DNA of 64,000 nucleotides. It comes from Thermoplasmata archaeon (GTDB lineage Archaea; Thermoplasmatota; Penumbrarchaeia; JAEHCK01). This document shows, in pieces, positions 1 to 8,626 of the stretch. The notes under the pieces are model-generated. The model did no database searches. It had not been told where the DNA came from and worked only from the letters and a program-made list of their open reading frames with translations. The stretch is from the NCBI GenBank assembly GCA_020696345.1, contig JAEHCK010000008.1, forward strand, positions 1-64,000, written 5' to 3'. The stretch's first letter is position 1, and each line of letters opens with the position of its first letter. The translations under genes and the position numbers were made by a program.

Positions 1-130
1 AAATTTGCTAAAGCAAATTGATAAGTCAAATTTTAAACCTCAACAATTTTTCATAAAAAATTGTCTGGAACTAAGAATTCTTAAAAATGCATTACAATTA
101 ATTCAGAATTCTTACCCAGTCAAAAGTAGG
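1..130. repeat. Dispersed ~110-bp intergenic repeat, copy 1
   Basis: This AT-rich stretch reads caaattttaaacc, then a caacaattttt block, then cagaattcttacccagtcaa. Closely related copies lie at about 10,352-10,475 and 18,727-18,812. The third copy lacks about 30 internal bases. The possible small reading frame across this stretch has no ribosome binding site and runs into simple repeats, so I do not call a gene. Confidence 0.7.
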
Positions 131-560
131 AGTTATTATCAGGGGTCTGGGGTCACAATTCAGGGGTCAGGGACTCTAGACTCCCTTTGGGTTTTGAGTT
201 TTGATTTTTGGGTTTATTCTTCATTTTTCATTCTTCAATTCTTATCCACAACCCATAATCTACCGGTCTGCTGGTCTGCCAGTCATCTGGTCTGCTAGTC
301 TGCCAGTCGACTAGTCGACCATCGGACCATTTGACCAGTAAACACTAGCTTATCCATTTTACTCCCCTCCCCCGGTGCTTTCCATCGACAACTAATCGAA
401 ACGGTCCCCACTCCCTAAACTCCCACACTCTTGACTCTTTAGACTCTCGACTCTTTAGACTCTTGACCTGTAAGCATTAAATATTCAAATCTATATTCGC
501 CCAACCTTAAAATTGATTCGAATACATTTGCTTGAAATATTGAGATATTAAGGTGCTTAT
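131..560. repeat. Non-coding repeat-rich leader before the aminotransferase gene
   Basis: About 266-340 is a degenerate tandem repeat of period 8 (gtctgctg, gtctgcca, gtcgacta and similar); a comparable tract lies at 22,803-22,858. About 345-420 is a ~75-bp element (tatccattttactcccctcc onward) that recurs near 8,507-8,583. About 420-465 is a short run of gactctt/gactctcgactcttt units. No coding region is visible. The DNA just before the gene (tattgagatattaaggtgctt) may hold the promoter and a weak aaggtg ribosome binding site. Confidence 0.6.
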
Positions 561-1721
561 ATGAAAAAAATTGCAAACCGTATCAAAGATGTAGAGTTCT
601 CGGCCCTTTTAAAGGTCGGCGAGGTGATCGCCAAGCTAAAACAAGCAGGTTCCGAGGTATTGGCCTTTAATATTGGTGAACCCGATTTTAATACACCACA
701 ACATATCATCAAAACTGCACAGCAGGCGCTCCAGGACGGGTTCACTCATTATACTGCCTCCAGGGGTATTCCCGAGCTGCGTGAGGCCGTGGCCAAGATA
801 TCCAAAGACGAAAATAAGATACCGTGCGGTCCGGAGAATGTCATTATTACTCCAACTAAATTTGGCCTTTATTCTGCAATTCAAGCTACGATCGACCCGG
901 GTGACGAGGTTATGGTACCCGACCCAGGATGGGTGTCGTATGAACCGATGATCAAGCTGGCAGAAGGCAAACCAGTTAATGTGCCTACACATAATGAAGA
1001 TGAATTCCGAATGTTACCAGAAAATGTCATGGAGGCGCTCACCCACAGGTCGAAGATGATCATCATAAACACACCGTCCAACCCCACAGGCACAGTTTTC
1101 ACGAAAGACGATATCAAAGGTTTGGCAGATATTGCAAATGACCATGACCTGCTCGTGCTGGCGGATGAAATATATGAAAAGATCATCTATGAAGGCGAAC
1201 ATTATTCAATTGCGGCAGAAGATGGCATGTTCGAGCGCACCATTACGGTGAACGGTTTCTCAAAAGCATACGCCATGACCGGTTGGCGGCTTGGCTGGGT
1301 CGTTGCTCCAAAGGATATACTTGACCAGGTCGCAAAGCTGCAGCAGCACTCGATCACATGCTGCACATCATTCGCACAAAAAGGTGGCGTTGCCGCATTG
1401 ACCGAAAGCTCAGGTTGTATAGATGACATGGTGAACGAGTTCAAGGCACGACGGGACCTGGTGGTGGATGGCTTAAATGAAATAGACAGATTGAGTTGTT
1501 TCAGACCAAAGGGAGCGTTCTATGCATTCTTCAGATTCGATTTTGAAATGACCTCTGAACAGTTCACTAATTATGTACTGGAAAAAGGCAAGGTCGTTCT
1601 TACACCGGGCTCCGCATTTGGCAAGTGCGGTGAAGGGTTCGTCAGGTTCTCGTATGCGGCTGCACAAGATAAGCTGGAAAAGGGATTGAAAATACTTGCA
1701 GAAGTTGTAGCACAGATATAA
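561..1721 (+). CDS. Class I/II PLP-dependent aminotransferase (aspartate/aromatic type)
   Basis: A 386-residue fold-type I aminotransferase of the COG0436 group, the usual length for the family. The PLP lysine is Lys235 in the GFSKAYAMTGWRLGW segment, whose downstream Arg is also conserved. NTPSNPTGTVF near residue 170 and LADEIYEKIIYEG near 200 supply the PLP-binding Asn and the Asp/Tyr pair. The carboxylate-binding Arg is likely in the C-terminal GEGFVRFSYA. The enzyme should move an amino group between an amino acid and 2-oxoglutarate in the cytoplasm. Aspartate or an aromatic amino acid is the likely donor, but sequence alone does not settle it. The ATG has an aaggtg sequence about 7 nt upstream. 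It stands alone between repeat-rich spacers. Confidence 0.93.
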   Translation: MKKIANRIKDVEFSALLKVGEVIAKLKQAGSEVLAFNIGEPDFNTPQHIIKTAQQALQDGFTHYTASRGIPELREAVAKISKDENKIPCGPENVIITPTKFGLYSAIQATIDPGDEVMVPDPGWVSYEPMIKLAEGKPVNVPTHNEDEFRMLPENVMEALTHRSKMIIINTPSNPTGTVFTKDDIKGLADIANDHDLLVLADEIYEKIIYEGEHYSIAAEDGMFERTITVNGFSKAYAMTGWRLGWVVAPKDILDQVAKLQQHSITCCTSFAQKGGVAALTESSGCIDDMVNEFKARRDLVVDGLNEIDRLSCFRPKGAFYAFFRFDFEMTSEQFTNYVLEKGKVVLTPGSAFGKCGEGFVRFSYAAAQDKLEKGLKILAEVVAQI

Positions 1722-1775
1722 TATGAAATGGTCAAAAATAAGTAGGGTTGGTAATTCTTCGGGAATGGGGAATGC

Positions 1776-1926
1776 AATTTATTGACCGTTTCGATGGATT
1801 ACTGATGTAAACCACTGGTGGAAGGGGGACCACTACAAGTAATGATTGCTTAGAATCGTTTGGAGACCACTTCAATAGATTATTGTTTACAATTGTTTGG
1901 GGTGGCTGGAGAGAAAAATTAGTTCT
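1776..1926 (-). repeat. ~140-bp dispersed repeat, inverted copy
   Basis: The reverse complement of this stretch closely matches 3,765-3,908. Shared pieces include ccgttt, accactNNtggaagggggaccact, aagtaatgat, cgtttggagaccactt and the wording before aattagttc. A third, shorter copy is at about 59,690-59,817. Together with the 3,765 copy it brackets two unrecognised genes in inverted orientation. Confidence 0.75.
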
Positions 1927-1981
1927 TTTTTGTTCCCCCCTCTCCAAATGTTTTTCAACAATAATTCATAGTAATGGTCAC

Positions 1982-2040
1982 CCCTCCCCAAACGATTTTA
2001 TTTATCAAATGATCGTAGTGGTCGGCCGAAGGCCATTACT
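1982..2040. repeat. Short dispersed repeat ending in gtggtcggccgaaggcc
   Basis: The stretch from cccctccccaaacg to ggccgaaggcc recurs nearly unchanged at 8,570-8,622. Both copies lie just downstream of a leftward gene's stop codon. The function is unknown; it could be part of a transcription-end structure or a small mobile repeat. Confidence 0.65.
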
Positions 2041-2060
2041 CCCTAAACTTCTTAAATCAT

Positions 2061-2963
2061 TCACTCTTCTTTCACAAACTCCAGGCCATCCCACTGTAGA
2101 ATACATTCCAATGTAAAATTCAAGCAGAACTCTGCATTCTCTTGGGTGATAGTTGTTGAATCCACAAAATCACTAACAATGATCTCCGGATGCGCATTTT
2201 CATCCTCGGTTATCAAAGTGGTGGGCGCTAATTCCTTAAAATGTTCGAGTTTTTTTGGCGGCGTCCGAAGCACAATATGGATGAACTCTTGATCTTTTGG
2301 CTCCAGGTGAAGCCCGATCGATCGATCCAATAGAAATGGTTCGGGTCTAAGCAATCCACGTTCGCTAAGATAATTAATTTTCTGGCGCTGGTCTTCAAGT
2401 GCTAAATGGAACGCCAGGCTGCTGTTTCTTAACACATCCTCGTACTTACCTCCCGAATAGGCTGCCTGGGCCGCTTTCAATGAACTTCGTATCTGGGTAT
2501 TATCTATGAGTAAATAATAGTCAAGCTCGGAGAATTGCAGGCCAAATACATTTGACACGAGTCCGTCGAAAAAAGTTCTCAGTGCCCGGCAGAGTTCAAA
2601 AACTTCAGAATTGGTAGGAGTCACATTATTTTCGATGAAGTTCGAAACAAGGTTGTGCAGTGTAAACATTTGCGTCTTCATTGGTAGATCGTTACCAAAT
2701 CGTTTTTTATATTCCTTCGATAGAATGGACCATTGCATTTCAAATGAGTGGTTTTTTGTTTGTTCGACTGTTTTAAATTTAAATTGTTTTTCAAGAACTA
2801 TGATAGCAATATCCAAAGCTGATCTAAGATCGAAAATTGCGATCAGAGTATTATTTAATGAATCTGTCTTGATCAATTGTTCACCATTTTTCAATAATTG
2901 CCAGGCAATTATCAATCTTTTAATTTCGGTTTTTGTTCTCTTTTTATTGATCTTCATGTTCAT
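2061..2963 (-). CDS. Hypothetical helical protein
   Basis: A 300-residue soluble protein that I do not recognise. The first half looks alpha-helical, with segments such as LRSALDIAIIVLEKQF and ELCRALRTFFDGLVSN that recall HEPN-type helical bundles, although no RxxxxH catalytic motif is evident. The C-terminal third is mixed and acidic. There is no signal peptide or membrane segment. It may start at the first ATG or at the Met two codons later. It points left, divergent from the 129-residue gene at 3,151, and the pair sits between two inverted copies of a ~140-bp repeat. A function cannot be assigned. Confidence 0.7.
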   Translation of the reverse strand: MNMKINKKRTKTEIKRLIIAWQLLKNGEQLIKTDSLNNTLIAIFDLRSALDIAIIVLEKQFKFKTVEQTKNHSFEMQWSILSKEYKKRFGNDLPMKTQMFTLHNLVSNFIENNVTPTNSEVFELCRALRTFFDGLVSNVFGLQFSELDYYLLIDNTQIRSSLKAAQAAYSGGKYEDVLRNSSLAFHLALEDQRQKINYLSERGLLRPEPFLLDRSIGLHLEPKDQEFIHIVLRTPPKKLEHFKELAPTTLITEDENAHPEIIVSDFVDSTTITQENAEFCLNFTLECILQWDGLEFVKEE

Positions 2964-3150
2964 GTTATACGATCCTTTTAGAGAAGTGAATAATAATGTG
3001 TGCAGCAGCCGTGCAAAATGATCGGGTTGTCATTTACAGTTTCTTAAAAGAGAGGTGAGCTAGTATTTAATGTTTCCTGTTAATGCAGGTTAACCTTAAA
3101 TAATAGAAAGATGATCTCTATGTAATCAAAATAGTAGGAGGATTTGTTAA

Positions 3151-3540
3151 ATGGTTGCAACTACCGATACTACCTTAACATTTGATGGTAATGAAGAACC
3201 AAATCTTCTCAAGTTCGAGGTGGAGCACAATACGGAAATGCACAGTATCCAGACCATCGGCTTGGGCGAGCGTGTAGAATCACTACCTGGTAAATCTCGC
3301 ACACTCATGCATCTTTGGGTGAACGGGTTCAGTCAAATACTGGATGCTTTACATTCTACACAAGGGCCACAACCAGGATTCCAGGTTGTGATAACGGTCA
3401 CATTCTCCGATGGTACAAAAACCATAAATTCGTATGATGACTGCGACATAATTCAGAAAACCATAAAAGGCGAAGCACAAATGCCCACCATTACATACTA
3501 CAAGATCCAAAGTACGCGTGAGAGATTGACCACTGGTTGA
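3151..3540 (+). CDS. Hypothetical beta-rich small protein
   Basis: A 129-residue soluble protein with a strong ribosome binding site (aggagg 9 nt before the ATG), so the start is firm. The sequence alternates short hydrophobic strands with charged turns (FQVVITVTFSDGTKTINSYDDCD), suggesting a beta-sandwich or barrel. It has no signal peptide and no family I recognise. Small beta-barrel proteins of tailed-virus or injection systems are this size, but no neighbour supports that reading. Confidence 0.75.
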   Translation: MVATTDTTLTFDGNEEPNLLKFEVEHNTEMHSIQTIGLGERVESLPGKSRTLMHLWVNGFSQILDALHSTQGPQPGFQVVITVTFSDGTKTINSYDDCDIIQKTIKGEAQMPTITYYKIQSTRERLTTG

Positions 3541-3764
3541 TCAATAATTTAATATCAATGAGCATAGTGGCTAGGTTACAATTAATTACTATGATGTTTG
3601 ATTTAGAGATTTATTAATCGACCACTACAATATTATGGCGATCTTAATCGTTTGGGGAGGGGTGACCACTATACTTTAATAATGAAATTAATCGTTTGGG
3701 GAAGGGAGAGCGTTATGATAATATTACAAATTAAATCACTGGTTAGAGAGGTGAACATGTAAAA
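3541..3764. other. Intergenic repeats, no gene seen
   Basis: This spacer contains two variants of an aatcgtttgggga(g/a)ggg unit, each followed by a short tail (tgaccac, gagcg). They relate to the cgtttgggg/ccccaaacg wording seen in most spacers of the first 9 kb. No open frame with a ribosome binding site is visible on either strand. Confidence 0.5.
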
Positions 3765-3908
3765 ACTAATTGTTCTTTCAACCAATCCCCCAACGATCTT
3801 AAACAACAATCGATCGAAGTGGTCTCCAAACGATCTCAAGCGATCATTACTTGGAGTGGTCCCCCTTCTCCAAGTGGTTTAATTCATAATTAAAACAAAA
3901 CGGTCGAT
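3765..3908 (+). repeat. ~140-bp dispersed repeat, direct copy
   Basis: This copy is the inverse of 1,776-1,926 and resembles 59,690-59,817. It runs up to the purC stop codon. Motifs include cgatctcaagcgatcatta and ggtcccccttctccaagtgg. Internal stretches pair with one another (ggagtggtccccc / ggggattgg type), so the RNA may fold. Confidence 0.75.
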
Positions 3909-4877
3909 TTATTCATCCCGAAATCTCTGGCCAGTGATCTTTTCAAATAGCGATATATATAGTTTTGATACACTTTCAACTGTTACATCATCCAATGGCA
4001 AGATATCGGGTTCGGGCTCGCCCGCATCTCGGGCCCGGGCCAATAGATCGTAATATCCTATCTTTTTGTAATGCTGGCGCACATATTCCTTACTCAACTC
4101 AACAAATTCGCCGTTCTCATATTTTTCCCTGTCCCAGAACCGATCCTCGTCGGCGGTGCCAAATGTGTCTATCAGCATCAGGTTTCGTTCGCGATCAAAG
4201 GCAAACTCCTTTTTACCATCTACATGGATCAAGCCACGGCTTTTTATCTCCGAATTTACCTTTTCGTCAAGCGTCAGGATAGTATTACAGATGTTATCAT
4301 ATTCATCTTGGCTAAGTCCGGAGATCTTCTTTGCTTCCTCGAGTGATATTGTCCTGTCCACGGGTTCTAACTTGGTTGTGACTTCGATGAACGGCTCGGG
4401 CAATTCAGTACCATATTCTATTTTAGCACCACTTCCAAAACCCACTTCAGTCTGGTCGAGCTTACCGGAAGTAAGACGGTTATGCAATGACCCGGCTACA
4501 TAATACCTGCAGATAAATTCCAACGGAATAAGATAGTTCTTAGTGGAACCGTTGATCTTGGAATAATCATTGATGATATCCACTTTTTTAACCCGCATAC
4601 GATTAGGGGCGGGGATTGATATGAAATGCGTTAGAATGCCCATGTTATCTGCACGCTTGAACCAGAACGTGCTGGTTCTGCACAGGCTCTCGCCTTTAGA
4701 TGGTATATTGGTGGGTATGACCTTATCAAAGACAGATATATTATCAGTGAATTCGAATTCCAATTCATCTAACGGCTCTTGCTCAAATTCATATACCACT
4801 TTGACCTTGCCAACCTTAAATAGTTTCATGCCTGGATTTGAATCTGTTTTAGTTACACCATTTTCAGCAGCGCTCAA
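3909..4877 (-). CDS. purC: Phosphoribosylaminoimidazole-succinocarboxamide synthase (SAICAR synthetase)
   Basis: A 322-residue enzyme of de novo purine synthesis. It uses ATP to join aspartate to CAIR, giving SAICAR, in the cytoplasm. Family signatures are GKVKVVYEF near residue 25 (the GKVRDxY ATP-loop equivalent), DNISVFDKVIPTNIPSKG near 45-65, LIPLEFICRYYVAGSLHNRL near 117, TKLEPVDRTIS near 168 and the FAFDRERNLMLIDTFGTADEDRFWD substrate segment near 228. At 322 residues it is longer than the ~240-residue bacterial form and matches the longer archaeal/eukaryote-like form. It is divergent from psmB across a 160-bp spacer, which must hold both promoters. An alternative start at Met16 (MKLFKVGK) would remove a polar leader. 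Confidence 0.95.
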   Translation of the reverse strand: MSAAENGVTKTDSNPGMKLFKVGKVKVVYEFEQEPLDELEFEFTDNISVFDKVIPTNIPSKGESLCRTSTFWFKRADNMGILTHFISIPAPNRMRVKKVDIINDYSKINGSTKNYLIPLEFICRYYVAGSLHNRLTSGKLDQTEVGFGSGAKIEYGTELPEPFIEVTTKLEPVDRTISLEEAKKISGLSQDEYDNICNTILTLDEKVNSEIKSRGLIHVDGKKEFAFDRERNLMLIDTFGTADEDRFWDREKYENGEFVELSKEYVRQHYKKIGYYDLLARARDAGEPEPDILPLDDVTVESVSKLYISLFEKITGQRFRDE

Positions 4878-4963
4878 TATAATCCCCCCAGCAAACCTCA
4901 GTGGGTATTATTTCGGTTGATGGAAATCAGGGTTAATAAATTTGTTATTGTATTGTAAGAAAC

Positions 4964-4973
4964 TTTTAAATAC
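4964..4973 (+). promoter_or_regulatory. Candidate TATA box of psmB
   Basis: The sequence cttttaaata lies about 65 nt before the psmB ATG, in the only spacer between purC and psmB, and fits the archaeal box A pattern TTTAWATA. A start site about 25 nt downstream would give a short leader. This is prediction by eye only. Confidence 0.4.
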
Positions 4974-5037
4974 TTCATATTTATTTCACTAATTATATCT
5001 TTTTTTTGCAACCACTTTCCAATGGTGCGTGTTTTTC

Positions 5038-5673
5038 ATGGAGAATAAATTAAAGACAGGAACGACTACATTGGGTTTAGTATGTAAAGACTGTGTAGTC
5101 CTAGCATCCGAGCATCGAGCTACAATGGGCACACTAATTGCACATAAAAATACCCAGAAGATCTTCAAGATCGATGAGCATTTGGCCCTAACAACAGCGG
5201 GTCTGGTCGGTGACGCACAATTATTGGCAAGATGGCTGGTGGCTGAAGCCGAATTATTCAATCTAAAACGTAATCAAGAAATTAGTGTAAAAGCAGCAGC
5301 TACACTTATGGCAAACATCTTATCAGGCAGACGGTACTTCCCGTATTGGGTTCAGTTACTAATAGGTGGTTTGGATCCGGATGGTGGGCATGTATACTCA
5401 TTGGACGCCGCAGGGGGCGCAATTCCGGATGATTACATCACTACCGGGTCAGGGTCGCCATACGTATATGGTGTTTTGGAAGATCATTTCGAAGAGAACA
5501 TGTCACCGGCCGAAGGTGTAGACCTAGCGATTCGCTCGGTTCATACAGCCATGAAACGCGATGCAGCATCTGGGAACGGTATTGATGTCGTGTTAATAGA
5601 AAAAAAAGGATATCAATCACAACCTAAAGATAAGATCGATCAACGAATAAAGAAAATGGGTTTAAAACCTTGA
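5038..5673 (+). CDS. psmB: 20S proteasome beta subunit
   Basis: The catalytic subunit of the archaeal 20S proteasome. With the ATG at 5,038 the propeptide is MENKLKTG, 8 residues as in Thermoplasma, and self-cleavage leaves Thr1 of TTTLGLV as the nucleophile. Counting from Thr1, Glu17, Arg19 and Lys33 (HKNTQK) fall where the family needs acidic-17, Arg19 and Lys33. The SGSG motif (TTGSGSPYVYG) and the DVVLI strand are present. The mature protein is about 203 residues, normal for the family. A GTG three codons upstream would only lengthen the propeptide. The neighbour downstream is fttA, a pairing seen in other archaea. Confidence 0.96.
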   Translation: MENKLKTGTTTLGLVCKDCVVLASEHRATMGTLIAHKNTQKIFKIDEHLALTTAGLVGDAQLLARWLVAEAELFNLKRNQEISVKAAATLMANILSGRRYFPYWVQLLIGGLDPDGGHVYSLDAAGGAIPDDYITTGSGSPYVYGVLEDHFEENMSPAEGVDLAIRSVHTAMKRDAASGNGIDVVLIEKKGYQSQPKDKIDQRIKKMGLKP

Positions 5674-5956
5674 AATTATGTGAGATAACCTAACAGGAAT
5701 AAACTTATAAAAATAATTATATTAAAACAATTATATTAAAATATTGAATAAAAATTAATTATAATTACAAATGGTTTTTCCACTAATATTTTAAACATTC
5801 AAATATAAATGAATGATGGGATGAAAAATAGTAATTGAAGATCAAATATATTTTCATCATTTAAGATTTTAATAGCTCTTATATTGATAAACTCTTTGCA
5901 GAGCTGAACTCTAAACCTAAATTTTAAAATTATTCATAAAAAACATTAATAGTGAA

Positions 5957-7876
5957 GTGGCAGGAATGAACACGGAAGATATATTAAAAGATGTGAAAAA
6001 GCTCATAAAGACAATAATCCCACCGTCGATCGAGATCACGAACATAGAGCTTGAGGGCCCGGATATTGCAATTTATACTAAAAGTATGGAAGAATTTGCA
6101 GATAACAATGATATTGTTCGCCAGTTGGCCCAGGGGTTACGCCGTCGAGTTGCGATCCGGCCAGACCCCAGTCTATTAATAGACACCGAGCAGGCGGAAG
6201 CAGAGATTAGAAAGATCATCCCTGAAGAAGCGCAGATCACGGACATTTACTTCGCTCCTGATTCCGGGGAAGTAAATATCGAAGCATTATCACCCGGGTT
6301 GGCTATAGGCAAACACGGCTCTACGTTAAATGAGATCAAAAAACACATCGGTTGGGCGCCAAAGGTAGTTCGCAGTCCGCCAATACCTTCCAAGACCATC
6401 CGTGAGATCCGTGGATATTTGCGAACTGTCATAGATGATCGCCGAACCTTCTTACGCAAGATCGGAAGAAAGATCTACAAAGACATATCCGAGGATAACA
6501 ATTATGTTCGGTTAACCGCACTGGGTGGTTATCGCGAAGTTGGTCGGAGCTGCTCACTTCTAAGCACACGACATAGTAAAGTTATGATAGATTGCGGGGT
6601 TAATGTTGGATCGGACACCGAGAGTTCACCATACTTGAATGTACCTGAGGTTCTACCCCTTGAAACACTGGACTGTGTAGTGATCACACATGCGCACCTT
6701 GACCATTCCGGGCTGGTGCCGTTCTTATTCAAATACGGTTATGATGGTCCGATCTACTGCACAGCACCCACGCGAGACCTGATGTCTCTATTGCAGTTGG
6801 ATTATTTAAAAGTGGCAGTCGCGGAAGGCCGCAAGCCACCATACGAATCTAAAGATATTCGTGAAGCTGTAAAACACTGCATACCGTTGAGATATGGTGA
6901 TACCACAGATATAAGTGCGGAAATTAGATTGACACTCCACAATGCCGGGCATATTTTGGGCTCGGCAATAACTCATTTTCATATAGGTGACGGATTACAT
7001 AATGTGGCGCTCACGGGTGATATTAAATATGAAAAGACATGGCTGTTCAATGCAGCGGTGAATAAATTCCCACGATTGGAAACGTTGGTGATCGAATCTA
7101 CTTACGGTGGTCATCAAGATTACCAGCCGCACCGAAAAGAAGCTGGAAACCAGTTGAAACGGATCATAACTCAAACATTGACAAGAGAAGGCAAGGTTTT
7201 AATTCCAGTGTTTGCGGTTGGCAGGTCACAAGAGGTCATGATCGTTTTGGAGCAATTAATGCGCACAAAAGAGATTCCTAACTGTAAAATATATTTGGAT
7301 GGCATGATAATGGAGGCAACTGCAATACATACGGCCTATCCGGAGTATTTGAACAATCAACTTCGGACCCAGATATTCCAACGTGGTGAGAATCCGTTTC
7401 TTTCAGAAACATTTGTTCATGTTGATAACAGGGAGAAGCGCGAGAAGATATGCGATGATACCGAGCCATGTATAGTTTTGGCAACCTCTGGCATGTTGAA
7501 CGGTGGGCCGGTAATGGAATATTTAAAGGCCATGGGGCCGGATAAGAAGAATACTTTTATTTTTGTAGGTTACCAGGCCGAGGGAACGTTGGGCAGGAAA
7601 ATACAAAAGGGTGCAAGAGAAGTGAATATTAACGAAAGAGGCAAATCGATAAAGGTCGAAATAAAAATAAATGTGGAAACTTGTGATGGTTTTTCCGGGC
7701 ATTCAGACAGGAAACAATTGCTGAATTATATCTACAATTTGGAACCAAAACCCGAACGGATCATCATGTTCCATGGTTATGAAACCAAATGTTCTGACCT
7801 GGCAAGCACGATTTATCAAAAATATAATGTTGAAACCCGGTCGCCGATGAATCTGGAAACAATACGATTCGTTTAA
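5957..7876 (+). CDS. fttA: Beta-CASP ribonuclease / transcription termination factor aCPSF1 (FttA)
   Basis: A 639-residue archaeal homologue of the cleavage factor CPSF73. The N-terminal ~180 residues are the KH-like region (ALSPGLAIGKHGSTLNEIKKHIGWAPKVVR). The metallo-beta-lactamase core follows, with the zinc motif His245-Ala-His247-Leu-Asp249-His250 in THAHLDHSG, then GHILGSA near 330 and ALTGDIKYE. The beta-CASP insert and the closing SGHSDRKQL and MFHGYE motifs complete the active site. In archaea this enzyme cleaves nascent RNA at U-rich 3' ends and triggers termination. The start may be the GTG at 5,957 or the ATG at 5,966. The 280-bp AT-rich spacer upstream shows no gene. Confidence 0.96.
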   Translation: MAGMNTEDILKDVKKLIKTIIPPSIEITNIELEGPDIAIYTKSMEEFADNNDIVRQLAQGLRRRVAIRPDPSLLIDTEQAEAEIRKIIPEEAQITDIYFAPDSGEVNIEALSPGLAIGKHGSTLNEIKKHIGWAPKVVRSPPIPSKTIREIRGYLRTVIDDRRTFLRKIGRKIYKDISEDNNYVRLTALGGYREVGRSCSLLSTRHSKVMIDCGVNVGSDTESSPYLNVPEVLPLETLDCVVITHAHLDHSGLVPFLFKYGYDGPIYCTAPTRDLMSLLQLDYLKVAVAEGRKPPYESKDIREAVKHCIPLRYGDTTDISAEIRLTLHNAGHILGSAITHFHIGDGLHNVALTGDIKYEKTWLFNAAVNKFPRLETLVIESTYGGHQDYQPHRKEAGNQLKRIITQTLTREGKVLIPVFAVGRSQEVMIVLEQLMRTKEIPNCKIYLDGMIMEATAIHTAYPEYLNNQLRTQIFQRGENPFLSETFVHVDNREKREKICDDTEPCIVLATSGMLNGGPVMEYLKAMGPDKKNTFIFVGYQAEGTLGRKIQKGAREVNINERGKSIKVEIKINVETCDGFSGHSDRKQLLNYIYNLEPKPERIIMFHGYETKCSDLASTIYQKYNVETRSPMNLETIRFV

Positions 7877-7915
7877 AGAATCTAATAATTTAATGAATTC
7901 TTCAATTCAGAGATC

Positions 7916-8092
7916 TTACTTTGATTTTTTCTTCTTACCCATATCGAAGTCAGGAGTTTTCTCATCATTCTTATCCATCAGAAGCTGGTAAATCTTCTCT
8001 AAAACAACATCACTTTCAGCCTTGCGGGCTTTAGCTTTTTTCTTAATCTCTTTTTCGTTAAGTAATGCTCTGACCTTTAAGCCCATTGTCAT
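7916..8092 (-). CDS. Hypothetical small basic protein
   Basis: A 58-residue lysine-rich protein, convergent with fttA. I start it at the first ATG (MTMGLKVRALLNEKEIKKKAKARKAES); a TTG three codons earlier is also open. It is very helical and ends in GKKKKSK. There is no zinc motif or membrane segment. The charge suggests nucleic-acid or ribosome association, but I recognise no family. It could be spurious; clear separation from other frames and codon use like the neighbours favour a real gene. Confidence 0.55.
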   Translation of the reverse strand: MTMGLKVRALLNEKEIKKKAKARKAESDVVLEKIYQLLMDKNDEKTPDFDMGKKKKSK

Positions 8093-8626
8093 AATTAACA
8101 AACCTTTTTACGGATATAATCATAGCTTTATTTTAAATACATATTGCCCTAAACAATTTTGTTATGAGTGATTACCTTGGCTAATAAATAGATATTAGAA
8201 CTAATATATAAATATTTATGGTTTAGTAAATTATTGCTGGGTTTTAATAATAATTCCAGTCATTTGAATGGTTTTTTCAAATAAATAACAAATCAACGGG
8301 AATGTGATTAGCTGGTGATGATTATGGGATTGGGGAATGCAATTTATTATGGCTGAGCAGGGTAATGCGATTTATTCCTACTGAGCAGGGGAAAGGAAAT
8401 GGCCATTTAATTCCCTATTCCCCTATCATCGATATTTATTCTATTCACTTATCATCTTTATTTGATCCATTCCCGTACATGCATTAATTGATCAATTCAA
8501 ATAAGCAGTAGTTTATCCATTTTACACCCTCCCCCAGTGCTTTCCAACGATAACTAATCGAAACGATCTCCCCTCCCCAAACGGTTTTATTTTTTAAATG
8601 ATCGTAGTGGTCAGCCGAAGGCCCAA
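8093..8626. repeat. Non-coding repeat-rich spacer
   Basis: No gene is evident. About 8,335-8,400 holds two ggaatgcaatttatt / gtaatgcgatttatt-type units, one of which recurs at 1,764-1,783. About 8,507-8,583 repeats the element at 345-420. About 8,570-8,622 repeats 1,982-2,034, ending gtggtcagccgaaggcc. The flanking genes are transcribed away from (7,916) and toward (8,627, minus strand, 3' end here) this region. Confidence 0.6.

Noticed and set aside
5-298. A 97-codon open frame at the window start
   Set aside because: It crosses the dispersed repeat and the 8-bp tandem tract, has no ribosome binding site, and shows no protein-like composition.
3151-3540. Phage tail-tube-like protein
   Set aside because: Only the size and beta pattern fit; there are no other virus genes near it.
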